Assembly (NCBI GenBank): GCA_947643415.1
Contig: CANRWA010000005.1
Coordinates: forward strand, 38,740-102,739
DNA: 64,000 nucleotides
DNA from: an uncultured Clostridia bacterium
Lineage (GTDB): Bacteria; Bacillota; Clostridia; Lachnospirales; Lachnospiraceae
Direction: 5' to 3'
This document shows, piece after piece, positions 1 to 7,978 of the stretch. The translations under genes were made by a program, and so were the position numbers. The notes beneath the pieces are model-generated. The model was not told the DNA's origin and did not search any database. It was given only the letters and a program-made list of their open reading frames with translations. The first letter of the stretch is position 1, and the number at the start of each line of letters is the position of its first letter.

Positions 1-425
1 TACTGAAAGCGCCCCGCCCCTTCGCCGTCCTGTACCGTCTGATCCCATATGGATAGGATACGGCTTGTATTATCCGCATTCCGGAACGTCTCATGAGTGT
101 AGTCGATCCCGGTATCAACCATTCCCACCAGGACACCGCTGCCATACAGATCCACATAGGGCTGTCTTCGGATCCGCAATACACCGCTTGCTTCCAGTGC
201 CTCTTCACTCATCAGCCCATATACATTGGGGATAGCAGAAAATCCATATTTTTCTATCATTTCACTTCCTACCGACGGAAGTTCCTGATAGATCACGGCC
301 TGAAGCGAGTCCAGGCGTATATAACAATCCGGGTTGTAAAATTCCTGTATATAAGTTTCTCCTCCATAATTTCCAATAATGTAATCCAGAGCAGTCTCTG
401 AATATATAACTTCCTGACAGGGCAT
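1..425 (-). CDS. Subtilisin-like (S8) serine protease, 5' part only
   Basis: About 141 N-terminal residues of a gene cut by the window edge. The stretch around residues 100-111 (VGMVDTGIDYTHE) carries the subtilase catalytic Asp (D104); the His and Ser boxes would lie outside. No signal peptide is visible, and about 95 residues precede the Asp box, as in clostridial S8 proteases of the Csp/germination-protease type. The ATG at 425 follows AGGAGGAT and a run of T. That ribosome site forms the 3' arm of a 12-bp hairpin (431-467), so translation or transcription may be restrained there. A strong terminator (502-546) separates it from ptsI, so it is probably its own unit. The family is clear; the role is not known from this fragment. 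Confidence 0.8.
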   Translation of the reverse strand, partial: MPCQEVIYSETALDYIIGNYGGETYIQEFYNPDCYIRLDSLQAVIYQELPSVGSEMIEKYGFSAIPNVYGLMSEEALEASGVLRIRRQPYVDLYGSGVLVGMVDTGIDYTHETFRNADNTSRILSIWDQTVQDGEGAGRFQ

Positions 426-430
426 AAAAA

Positions 431-467
431 ATCCTCCTGCGTTTTCTATTAATTTACGCAGGAGGAT
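431..467 (-). promoter_or_regulatory. Hairpin that buries the ribosome site of the S8 protease
   Basis: A perfect 12-bp inverted repeat: 431-442 (ATCCTCCTGCGT) pairs with 456-467, with a 13-base AT-rich loop. Read on the minus strand, the 3' arm ends in AGGAGGAT, the Shine-Dalgarno of the protease gene, followed by six T and then the ATG at 425. It can act as an intrinsic terminator placed on the start codon or as a ribosome-site clamp. Weak minus-strand -10 candidate at 482-487 (TACAAT). Confidence 0.7.
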
Positions 468-501
468 ATGGTGCCGTGACTATTGTATTCTTTCCCAATG
501 T

Positions 502-546
502 AAAAACTGCCGCCCTGGTCGTGTCTGAAACAACCAGAACAGCAGC
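502..546 (-). terminator. Intrinsic terminator of the PTS operon
   Basis: Read on the minus strand, arms at 530-545 and 507-522 can pair over about 16 bp including G-U pairs. The hairpin is followed at once by TTTTT (506-502). It lies just downstream of the ptsI stop codon. Confidence 0.8.
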
Positions 547-571
547 CCTTATCTCACAATATAATTCCGGC

Positions 572-2215
572 TCAGCGGTTCTTACGATATTCTGAAACAT
601 CTGTCTCCAGAATGATCTTCCGGATCGGCAGGATCCGTCCCGGTGACACAGAGAGTTCATCCACACCCATAGCCAGAAACTCTTTCGTCAGTTCCAGGTC
701 TGCACCAAGTTCTCCACAGATGCCGGCCCAGATACCTGCTTTGTGTGCATTTTCCGCCACCATGCGGATCATCTCCAGGATCGCCGGGTGATGGCTGTCA
801 TAGAAATCATCCAGTTTGGGATTCTGACGGTCAATGGCAAGTGTATACTGAGTCAGGTCATTGGTCCCGATACTAAAGAAATCTACTTCCTTTGCCAATG
901 CCTCACTGATGATCACGGCTGCCGGTGTCTCGATCATAACACCCTGCAGCGGATCTCCATATTCGATCCCTACCTCTGTCAGTTCCGCTTTCACCTCTGC
1001 CACGATCTCCTTGATCTTGCGCACTTCCCAGATGCTGGTGATCATCGGGTACATGATAGCGATATTACCATAGGCACTGGCACGCAGAAGCGCACGGAGC
1101 TGGGTTTTAAATATCTCCGGGCGTGTGAGACAGATGCGGATGGCACGGCAGCCAAGTGCCGGATTTTCTTCCTCCTCCATCTCGAAATAATCACACTTTT
1201 TGTCTGCACCGATATCCAGTGTCCGGATGATCACCCGTTTTCCTGCCATCGTCTCAGCAACCTTTTTATAGATCTGGAACTGTTCTTCCTCGCTTGGGAA
1301 GTCCTCAGATTCCAGATAGATGAACTCACTCCGTAATAATCCGATACCTCCGGCATCATTCTGGATCACTGTGGCAAGATCCTTAATATTGCCTATGTTC
1401 GCATAAAGCATCACTTTTTGTCCATCTTTTGTGACATTCTCTTTGCCCTTCAGGCTCTGCAGGAGTTCTTTCTGCTCTTCCTCCTGACGTTTCATTTCCT
1501 GCATCTGTGCCATGGTTTCCTCATCTGGTTCCACATAGATACAGCCTTTTGCTCCATCTACCACAGCCATCTTTCCATCCACTGCTTCATTCAGGGGAAT
1601 ATCGGTGCCGATCAGCGCCGGAATCCCCATGGTACGTGCCAGGATCGCCGTATGGGAATTGAGGGAACCATGGACTGTCACAAAGGACAACACCTTATCT
1701 TTATCCATCTGAACGGTCTCGGATGGAGCCAGATCGTCCGCCAGAACGATTACAGGCTCCTCCGACTGGATTCCTCCAGACGCACCACCACTGAGTACTG
1801 TGATCAGGCGTTCTGATATATCCTTGACATCCACAGCGCGTCCTCTCATATAATCATCATCCATGGCAGCAAACATCTGTGAGAAGTTATCTCCTGTGAC
1901 AGCTACCGCATACTCCGCATTTACTTCCTGTGTCTCAATAATGCTCTCCACCGACTCCACAAAGTCATCATCTTCCAGCATCATCTGATGTACCTCAAAC
2001 ACTGCCGCATTCTCTTCTCCGACTTCATTCAGGGCTTTCTCATACAATTCCTTTAATTGCTGCATGGCGGTCTCTGAAGCCCTCTGATATCTGTCTTTTT
2101 CTTTCTGTATATCCGTGATCCTGGTTCTCCTGACCTGCTGCTCACCCTTCTGGTACACATAGATCTTCCCAATAGCGATCCCGCTGAATACACTTTTTCC
2201 TTTAAAAACCTGCAT
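572..2215 (-). CDS. ptsI: PTS enzyme I (phosphoenolpyruvate-protein phosphotransferase)
   Basis: Cytoplasmic enzyme I, which takes the phosphoryl group from phosphoenolpyruvate and passes it to HPr. The 547 residues cover the whole family length. The phospho-His box is GSLNSHTAILARTMGIPALIG with H188. The C-terminal PEP-binding barrel follows, with the GICGELGAD box holding the catalytic Cys. A GAGGGG ribosome site precedes ATG 2215. It is the last gene of the hexitol PTS operon, 90 bases after ptsH and just before a terminator. General ptsHI genes are usually separate in Clostridia, so this may be a second, operon-dedicated enzyme I. Whether another copy exists cannot be told from this window. 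Confidence 0.95.
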   Translation of the reverse strand: MQVFKGKSVFSGIAIGKIYVYQKGEQQVRRTRITDIQKEKDRYQRASETAMQQLKELYEKALNEVGEENAAVFEVHQMMLEDDDFVESVESIIETQEVNAEYAVAVTGDNFSQMFAAMDDDYMRGRAVDVKDISERLITVLSGGASGGIQSEEPVIVLADDLAPSETVQMDKDKVLSFVTVHGSLNSHTAILARTMGIPALIGTDIPLNEAVDGKMAVVDGAKGCIYVEPDEETMAQMQEMKRQEEEQKELLQSLKGKENVTKDGQKVMLYANIGNIKDLATVIQNDAGGIGLLRSEFIYLESEDFPSEEEQFQIYKKVAETMAGKRVIIRTLDIGADKKCDYFEMEEEENPALGCRAIRICLTRPEIFKTQLRALLRASAYGNIAIMYPMITSIWEVRKIKEIVAEVKAELTEVGIEYGDPLQGVMIETPAAVIISEALAKEVDFFSIGTNDLTQYTLAIDRQNPKLDDFYDSHHPAILEMIRMVAENAHKAGIWAGICGELGADLELTKEFLAMGVDELSVSPGRILPIRKIILETDVSEYRKNR

Positions 2216-2305
2216 ACATCTGCCCCTCTCTTCTTATCTCTGTCTGACACAAATCTCTACATGTGCGGTTGCCATTCATGAACCGCAGCCGCACAGCCAG
2301 TAAAT

Positions 2306-2563
2306 CTACAGATTCTCCTGCATGAATTTGCTGACCGCATCAAATGCCGCCTCTTCATCCTCACCATCAAAAGTAATGGTCACTTCATTTCCATTCTTCA
2401 CACCCAGCCCCATAATGGCGAAGATCTTCTTACAGTCGCCGCTCTTACCATCCTTTGTCATCGTGATGGCACAGGAAAAATTCTTTGCTGCCTTGATCAG
2501 TTCCCCTGCCGGACGTGCATGAATCCCCTCTGGATCTGTGATTACATAAGTAAATTCTTTCAT
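2306..2563 (-). CDS. ptsH: HPr-type phosphocarrier without the regulatory Ser46
   Basis: An 85-residue HPr with the active-site loop GIHARPAGE (H15, R17), so it should accept phosphate from enzyme I and pass it to the EIIA domain of the neighbouring EIICBA. In Firmicute HPr, Ser46 (context KSIMGVM) is phosphorylated by HPr kinase to make the CcpA co-regulator. Here the matching stretch reads CKKIFAIM with lysine at position 46, so that control site is absent. The protein therefore looks like a transport-only HPr. GGAGG stands before ATG 2563. It lies between fruK and ptsI in the operon. Confidence 0.93.
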   Translation of the reverse strand: MKEFTYVITDPEGIHARPAGELIKAAKNFSCAITMTKDGKSGDCKKIFAIMGLGVKNGNEVTITFDGEDEEAAFDAVSKFMQENL

Positions 2564-2620
2564 ACTGATAACCTCCTAAAATTTATTTTATTATTATGAT
2601 AACATGGTATAAATATTATT

Positions 2621-3538
2621 TCAATATTTCGTTATTTCACATCGCGCAAATACTTCCTCTACCTCTGCCTTCGTGGCAAGGTTCTCCGAAAAGGCACTGG
2701 CGCTCCCGGTGGAGACTCCCATGCGGAAAGCATGCCCATAATCGCCCTCCATGATCCATCCTGTGACGAAACCCGCCACCATGGAATCTCCCGCGCCAAC
2801 TGAATTTTTCAATTCACCTTTGGGCGCTTCTGCCATATAGGCCTCTCCGGCCTCGCTGACAAATACAGCACCCTGGCCACCCATGGAGACCAGAACATTT
2901 CTTGCTCCCTTCTCCTGCAGTTTCTTCGCATAAGGAACCACCTGATCCTTTGTCGTGATCTTTACATCAAAGAGTTCTCCTAATTCATGATTGTTCGGCT
3001 TAATAAGAAACGGGTGGTACTGCAGCACATTCATCAGCAGGTCGCCAGTGGCATCTACCACTGCCATGATTTTCTTTGGCTCCAGCCTCTGAAGGATATC
3101 ACGGTAAATGTCATTTGGCATGGATTGGGGGATACTGCCTGCCAGCACCAGAACATCCCCCTCTTTCAGTTGATCCAGCCGCATCATCAATTCCTCCAGC
3201 TTATCTGCCGAGATCTCCGGCCCCATCCCATTGATCTCTGTTCCGTCAATATTTTTCATCTTCAGGTTAATCCGGGAAATTCCTTCCTGAATCCGGATAA
3301 AATCAGCATTGATGCCGCTTTCCTCCACCTTTCGGACAATCTCGTCCCCGGTAAACCCTGCCACAAATCCAAGTGCTGTATTGTCAAGGCCCAACTGTTT
3401 CAGCACAATAGAAACATTGATTCCCTTCCCCCCTGGCAGCATCAGCTCTGTGGCAGTTCGGTTTGTCATCCCCAGTTGAAAATCATTCACTGAAACAATA
3501 TAATCCAGGGATGGATTAAATGTCACTGTAAAAATCAT
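2621..3538 (-). CDS. fruK: 1-phosphofructokinase (PfkB family)
   Basis: Ribokinase-fold kinase expected to turn fructose 1-phosphate into fructose 1,6-bisphosphate using ATP. Starting at ATG 3538, chosen because AAAGGAGG lies just upstream, it has 305 residues. N-terminal MIFTVTFNPSLDYIV, substrate motif GGKGIN (36-41) and C-terminal GAGD (248-251, catalytic D251) are typical of FruK/LacC kinases. A tagatose-6-phosphate kinase role cannot be ruled out. It follows the EIICBA gene by 60 bases, with a 12-bp stem-loop in the gap. Its pairing with a mannitol-type permease rather than a fructose-type one is unusual. Confidence 0.9.
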   Translation of the reverse strand: MIFTVTFNPSLDYIVSVNDFQLGMTNRTATELMLPGGKGINVSIVLKQLGLDNTALGFVAGFTGDEIVRKVEESGINADFIRIQEGISRINLKMKNIDGTEINGMGPEISADKLEELMMRLDQLKEGDVLVLAGSIPQSMPNDIYRDILQRLEPKKIMAVVDATGDLLMNVLQYHPFLIKPNNHELGELFDVKITTKDQVVPYAKKLQEKGARNVLVSMGGQGAVFVSEAGEAYMAEAPKGELKNSVGAGDSMVAGFVTGWIMEGDYGHAFRMGVSTGSASAFSENLATKAEVEEVFARCEITKY

Positions 3539-3553
3539 AATTTCCTCCTTTCC

Positions 3554-3582
3554 AGGGCACTCAGTGATCAACTGAGTGCCCT
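3554..3582 (-). other. Intercistronic stem-loop between mtlA and fruK
   Basis: Perfect 12-bp stem: 3554-3565 (AGGGCACTCAGT) pairs with 3571-3582, 5-base loop. No U-run follows on the minus strand; the fruK ribosome site comes next. It is therefore more likely an RNA processing or stability element than a terminator, and may set different amounts of permease and kinase. Confidence 0.6.
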
Positions 3583-3598
3583 TATTACAATAATGTTC

Positions 3599-5479
3599 TC
3601 ACGAAAGCCTTTCCAGAACCCAATTCACATCTGCTGTTGTCTTCAATTTCTCAAGAACTTCTTCCTCTTCCAGCATCTCACAGATCTTAGCCAGCAGATC
3701 CAGATGTTCATCTCCGATCCCGGCAATACCAAACACGAGCTGCGCTTTCTCATCTCCGAAATCCACACCATCCGGGTACTGCAAAAGGACGATTCCTGTC
3801 TTCTTTACCGTTCCTTTCGCCTGCGTCGTCCCATGGGGGATCGCCACGCCCATCCCCATATATGTCGTCACCAGTTTCTCACGTTCCTGCATGGCATCCA
3901 CATAAGAAGCATCGACATAACCAAGTTTCGCCAACAGCTCACCTGCCGCCTGAATCGCCTCTTCCTTAGATACCGGAGTCTGGTTCAATCGGATTCCATC
4001 TGCTATGATCACTTCTTTCTTGTCCCCGGAAGCCTTCTCTGCCATCATGCCCTGCCCTGCAGAATCTGTCTCTGCCCCGGCTTTATCCCCTGTATTGAGT
4101 TTGTCATACAAAGCATCCAGATTCGGATCACTGAGGAAATTCCCAATCGTGATGATCTGTGCCTGTGGCGCCGACTTTCTTGCACGTTCCGCCAGAGTAA
4201 CCTGAACCACGGCGATATCGCAGTCAGAAGGAATATTGTCAACAGAAGTATTGGCCACTTTTATATCCGGACGGACTTCCTGAATCCGCTTCCTGAATTT
4301 CGTTGCACCCATTGCGGAAGATCCCATACCGGCATCACAGGCAAAGATAATCTTCTTCACATCTGAGGTGTTCACAGCAGAAACACTGATATTTCCCGCC
4401 GGAACTGCCTGCCCTTTCGCCTCTGCCTTTCTGGCCGCCATCTCACTCTGGGCATCCTCCAGGCTCTTGCTCCCTGCCATCTTCACAATCGGGGCGGCGA
4501 TCACAAAAGAAACTACGGTTGCCAGTACGACACCAACGATGACTTTCCACATATCCGGTCCCGGTGTCATCATCAGATAAGCAATGATGGATCCGGGTGA
4601 TGCCGGTCCCCTCAGCCCGCAGTTCATCAGGTTGAACCAGAATATCGCAACCATATTACCGACGATAGGGGCGATGATCACTACCGGATTCATCAGTATA
4701 TATGGGAAATAGATCTCGTGAATCCCGCCAAAGAGATGGATGATCACAGCACCTGGCGCAGACTGTTTTGTCGCCTTATCCTTGCAACAAAACATGTACG
4801 CCAGCAGTACACCGAGTCCTGGTCCCGGATTCGCCTCCAGCATATACATAATGGATTTGCCAAGTTCCTCTGCCTGCCCTGTAGCAATAGGCGTGAACAC
4901 CCCATGGTTGATGGCATTGTTCAGGAACAATACTTTCGCCGGTTCGATAAAGATAGATACCAGCGGCAGCAGACCATGATTGACGAGTACATTTACACCT
5001 GCTGTCAGTACTGCAAGAATCCCGCTCATCAGGGGCCCAATGGCGATGTAGCTCAGCAGCGCCAGAACCAGGCCAAAGATACCAACGGAAAAGTTGTTGA
5101 TCAGCATCTCAAACCCTGCCGGCATATGTCCATCCATCCGCTCATCAAATTTCTTGATGCAGAAACCACCAAGGGGACCCACCAACATGGCTGCCATGAG
5201 CATTGTAATCTCTGTATTGCTCAAAATAGCTCCAATCACTGCGATGGCTGCCACTACCCGTCCCCTGTCTCCGCCTACCATCTTGCCGCCGGTAGCAGCA
5301 ATGAGTATAGGGATCAGGTAAGTAAGCATTGGGGATACCATAGAACTAAAATTTTTATTCGGTATCCATCCCGTATCAATAAACAGTGCTGCCAAAAAAC
5401 CAAATGCAATCAGCGCACCAATATTCGGCATAACCATTGCCGATAAAAACTTACCAAATTGCTGTACTTTATTTTTCAT
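3599..5479 (-). CDS. mtlA: Mannitol-type PTS permease EIICBA
   Basis: Membrane permease that imports and phosphorylates a hexitol, most likely mannitol to mannitol 1-phosphate. Starting at ATG 5479 (AAAAGGAGGT upstream) it has 626 residues, close to E. coli MtlA at 637. Domain order is EIIC (about 1-335, with the substrate motif GGIHEIYFPYILM at 251-263), EIIB (about 373-470, phospho-Cys C381 in CDAGMGSSAMGA) and EIIA (about 488-626, phospho-His H549 in GVAIPHGT). These are the mannitol signatures rather than those of fructose or glucitol permeases. No mtlD (mannitol-1-phosphate 5-dehydrogenase) is nearby; a SorE-like dehydrogenase and fruK take its place. Confidence 0.93.
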   Translation of the reverse strand: MKNKVQQFGKFLSAMVMPNIGALIAFGFLAALFIDTGWIPNKNFSSMVSPMLTYLIPILIAATGGKMVGGDRGRVVAAIAVIGAILSNTEITMLMAAMLVGPLGGFCIKKFDERMDGHMPAGFEMLINNFSVGIFGLVLALLSYIAIGPLMSGILAVLTAGVNVLVNHGLLPLVSIFIEPAKVLFLNNAINHGVFTPIATGQAEELGKSIMYMLEANPGPGLGVLLAYMFCCKDKATKQSAPGAVIIHLFGGIHEIYFPYILMNPVVIIAPIVGNMVAIFWFNLMNCGLRGPASPGSIIAYLMMTPGPDMWKVIVGVVLATVVSFVIAAPIVKMAGSKSLEDAQSEMAARKAEAKGQAVPAGNISVSAVNTSDVKKIIFACDAGMGSSAMGATKFRKRIQEVRPDIKVANTSVDNIPSDCDIAVVQVTLAERARKSAPQAQIITIGNFLSDPNLDALYDKLNTGDKAGAETDSAGQGMMAEKASGDKKEVIIADGIRLNQTPVSKEEAIQAAGELLAKLGYVDASYVDAMQEREKLVTTYMGMGVAIPHGTTQAKGTVKKTGIVLLQYPDGVDFGDEKAQLVFGIAGIGDEHLDLLAKICEMLEEEEVLEKLKTTADVNWVLERLS

Positions 5480-5548
5480 ATTACGACCTCCTTTTATACA
5501 GAAATGACTGTATGATCCAAAGGAAGCCACGCCAGAAAACAAATTCTA

Positions 5549-6310
5549 TCACAAAACAGTTACCTGATATTTCTCACATTCTATCTGAAATTCCTCTGGC
5601 AGATGTCCGTCTGATACAAGAATGTCAATGTCCTCCAACCCACATATCGAGTAAGTCCCCTTAACTCCCAGCTTGGAAGAGTCCATCAGCGCCACCACCT
5701 GCTCCGACTGCTGTATGGCAGTTCGTTTCAGGATAGCCTCTTCATTATTTCCACAGGTAAAACCCGTCCGGTGTTCATAATTCATAACCCCCAGGAATGT
5801 CTGGTAAAAATTTACCCGCTCCAGCTCCCTCACAACTGACGATCCATATACACTGATGCTATAACGGTTCAGCTTTCCTCCTGGTATCAGTACTGTGGGC
5901 TCCGAAAGCCCTGCCAGCTCCGTCGCACAGCTTAGTCCTGTAGTATAGATCAGATTTGACTGATCTGGGAAAAGATGTGCCAGCATCGTCGTCGTGCTGC
6001 CGGAATCCAGAAACACCGCTGTGTCCGGCTTAATAAGGGCAGACGCCTTCTTCGCGATCTCTTCCTTCTCTTCAAGGTTCCGGATCGACCGGCTGCCAAG
6101 ATAATCATCCGTGCCAATTACCAACTGGACAGACTTTGCCCCACCATGTATCCTCACGATCTTCTTCTCTTCATCCAGGGCCTTCAGATCGGTCCGAAGC
6201 GTCATCTCAGAAACATTTGGAAAATCTTCTTTGATCTGTACAAAACGTACATATCCCTGACGGTTCACCAGTTCTACAATCTGTTTTCTGCGTGTATCCA
6301 TTGAATCCAT
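5549..6310 (-). CDS. DeoR-family repressor of the hexitol operon
   Basis: A 253-residue regulator with the N-terminal DeoR winged helix (TRRKQIVELVNRQGYVRFVQI... then SEMTLRTDLKALDEEKKIVRIHGGA) and a C-terminal sugar-phosphate sensing domain (DSGSTTTMLAHL). Start chosen at ATG 6310, seven bases after AGGAGGAT; an earlier in-frame start has no ribosome site. It is the second gene of the operon and probably represses it through the palindromes at 7694-7781, released by a phosphorylated sugar such as fructose 1-phosphate. The ligand is inference. Confidence 0.88.
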   Translation of the reverse strand: MDSMDTRRKQIVELVNRQGYVRFVQIKEDFPNVSEMTLRTDLKALDEEKKIVRIHGGAKSVQLVIGTDDYLGSRSIRNLEEKEEIAKKASALIKPDTAVFLDSGSTTTMLAHLFPDQSNLIYTTGLSCATELAGLSEPTVLIPGGKLNRYSISVYGSSVVRELERVNFYQTFLGVMNYEHRTGFTCGNNEEAILKRTAIQQSEQVVALMDSSKLGVKGTYSICGLEDIDILVSDGHLPEEFQIECEKYQVTVL

Positions 6311-6357
6311 AACAATCCTCCTTACCAAAATTCATGGAAAAGAGAACTTCAGCGTTT

Positions 6358-7626
6358 CTATTTCTCCACAAAATTTTCAAGTAAATATTCTTCCGCTTCC
6401 GGACACCACAAACCTTTATGGGCTTCTACTATATCAGCCAATGCCGCATAGCGTTCATCATTTCTTTCATCCCCTGCCTTCCGCAGGTCATCCAATGCTG
6501 TCAGCGGCATAGAAAGATGGGTATAGATCAGTTTCTTCCCTCCTGGGATCTTAGGCAGGTTCAGGGTAGTCTCTGCCACGGCATCCAGTCCACCGATATG
6601 TGTCACCATTACAGCCGGGTTGATCCTCTTCGCTGCTGTCAGTTCCAATGACTCGATCATATCTGCTGTGTTTCCTCCTGTCGTTCCCATAACATGAGTA
6701 GAGTTATAATGAACATCATAGAAGTTCATGGAGGCACTGAATTTATTGTCCGTTGGTCCTGCAAAGAAGTTCAGGCAGCCATCCCTGCCAAGGATATCGC
6801 TGGACTGTTTTACTACTGCTGCCACTGGCGCATAACAGAGTACATCATCATATCCGGTCCCGCCGGAAATTGACAACAGTTCTGCCACCGGGTCGTCATA
6901 ATTTCCTGTATTCACAAAATGAAGCTCGATTCCTTCCTTCGCATACTCTGCCACCGGGAACAGCTCTTCCGCCCGGTCAAGGCGGTCCTGATTGAGATCC
7001 GTTACCACTACCATGGAAGGACGCACGTCACGGTGCAGGGCATACGTCAATGCTCCCAGTCCCATAGGGCCAGCTCCTGCCATAATGGCAAGTTTTCCAT
7101 TCTCCTTAATCCCCATCTGGTGCTCATACACGCCCATCTGGGTATGGTACGCAGCATTAAAAGCCCCAATGCTGCATGACATCGGCTCAGCCAGGGAAGC
7201 CTCATAATAAGCGCGTCCCTTGTACTCTAAGAGACATCCAAGTTCCATTACCTCCGCAGGAATGACACAATAAGTCGTATCTCCTCCAAAGAACTCATAA
7301 GAATATCCCGGACTCCACATAGTTCCTTTATAGTTCAGTGCCGGCTGTAATGTAAACTTCATGCCTGGTTTAAATTTATCCTGATGGTTCTTTCCTACCT
7401 CCACAATGTCCCCAGCAAATTCATGTCCCATAATGGCAGGATGCTCTGCCACATCATCATGGACACGCTTATGCTCTGTTCCCAAAATGGCACATTTGTA
7501 CGTTGACATGCAGATACTGTCAGAAACTACTTTCACCAGAATCTCATCCTCTGTGATCTTTGGAAGTTCAAATTCCTCAAGTCTGAGGTCATTCGCTGCG
7601 TGCAGCCTTACTCCTTTTGCTTTCAT
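6358..7626 (-). CDS. SorE-like zinc-type hexitol-phosphate dehydrogenase
   Basis: Medium-chain dehydrogenase/reductase of 422 residues, resembling L-sorbose-1-phosphate reductase (SorE), which interconverts L-sorbose 1-phosphate and D-glucitol 6-phosphate. Visible features are a catalytic-zinc style Cys (ICMSTYK), the GHEFAGDIVEVG box and the dinucleotide-binding AGAGPMGLGA. The four-Cys structural zinc lobe of classical alcohol dehydrogenases is missing, as in SorE. ATG 7626 follows AAAGGAGC. It is the first gene of the operon, about 115 bases after the predicted transcription start. With a mannitol permease and 1-phosphofructokinase downstream, it may oxidise mannitol 1-phosphate to fructose 1-phosphate. 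That substrate is inferred. Confidence 0.82.
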   Translation of the reverse strand: MKAKGVRLHAANDLRLEEFELPKITEDEILVKVVSDSICMSTYKCAILGTEHKRVHDDVAEHPAIMGHEFAGDIVEVGKNHQDKFKPGMKFTLQPALNYKGTMWSPGYSYEFFGGDTTYCVIPAEVMELGCLLEYKGRAYYEASLAEPMSCSIGAFNAAYHTQMGVYEHQMGIKENGKLAIMAGAGPMGLGALTYALHRDVRPSMVVVTDLNQDRLDRAEELFPVAEYAKEGIELHFVNTGNYDDPVAELLSISGGTGYDDVLCYAPVAAVVKQSSDILGRDGCLNFFAGPTDNKFSASMNFYDVHYNSTHVMGTTGGNTADMIESLELTAAKRINPAVMVTHIGGLDAVAETTLNLPKIPGGKKLIYTHLSMPLTALDDLRKAGDERNDERYAALADIVEAHKGLWCPEAEEYLLENFVEK

Positions 7627-7693
7627 AATAATTGCTCCTTTCTTCATTTTAATACTGTTGTCTCTTTTTTTCAACAAATTATTTCGCAAAATC

Positions 7694-7781
7694 GACAGTT
7701 TTCGTTAAAACAACAGTTATTTTGTTGTTTTAATAGTTGTTATCCTTATTATATCTACTAATTCAACAGTTGTCAACTGTT
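7694..7781 (-). promoter_or_regulatory. Hexitol operon promoter with overlapping operator array
   Basis: Minus-strand consensus promoter: -35 TTGACA (7771-7776), 17-base spacer, -10 TATAAT (7748-7753). The -35 box is the core of a perfect 17-base palindrome, AACAGTTGTCAACTGTT (7765-7781). A second inverted repeat with AACAACA/TGTTGTT arms lies at 7709-7729, and related ACAGTT half sites at 7694-7700 and 7735-7740. This fits repression by the DeoR protein of the operon. The rest of the 352-base gene-free stretch (7627-7978) is AT-rich; a plus-strand promoter for the lipoprotein must lie in its right part but no clear box was found. Confidence 0.75.
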
Positions 7782-7978
7782 ATTTCAAAAATTTATTGCT
7801 TTTGTTTTAAAAGTACAGAAAATATCCGGCATGCGGGCCCCATCCCATATTTCACCGTTTTATCACAAAAACTTCATTTACAAAACTCTGGCAATAGGAT
7901 ATACTATTTTTACAATATGGTGCAGATTTATTTGCACCATATTCACTTTGCCTTCGCGCGAATAAAAGGAGAATAGAT

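Noticed and set aside
743..1336. Long open frame on the plus strand opposite ptsI
   Set aside because: Antisense shadow of a conserved gene; Cys/His-rich composition and no family match or ribosome site.
3599..5479. Fructose-specific PTS permease as the identity of the EII gene, suggested by fruK nearby
   Set aside because: GGIHEIYFPY, CDAGMGSSAMGA and the C-B-A domain order are those of mannitol permeases; fructose EIIB has a different Cys box.
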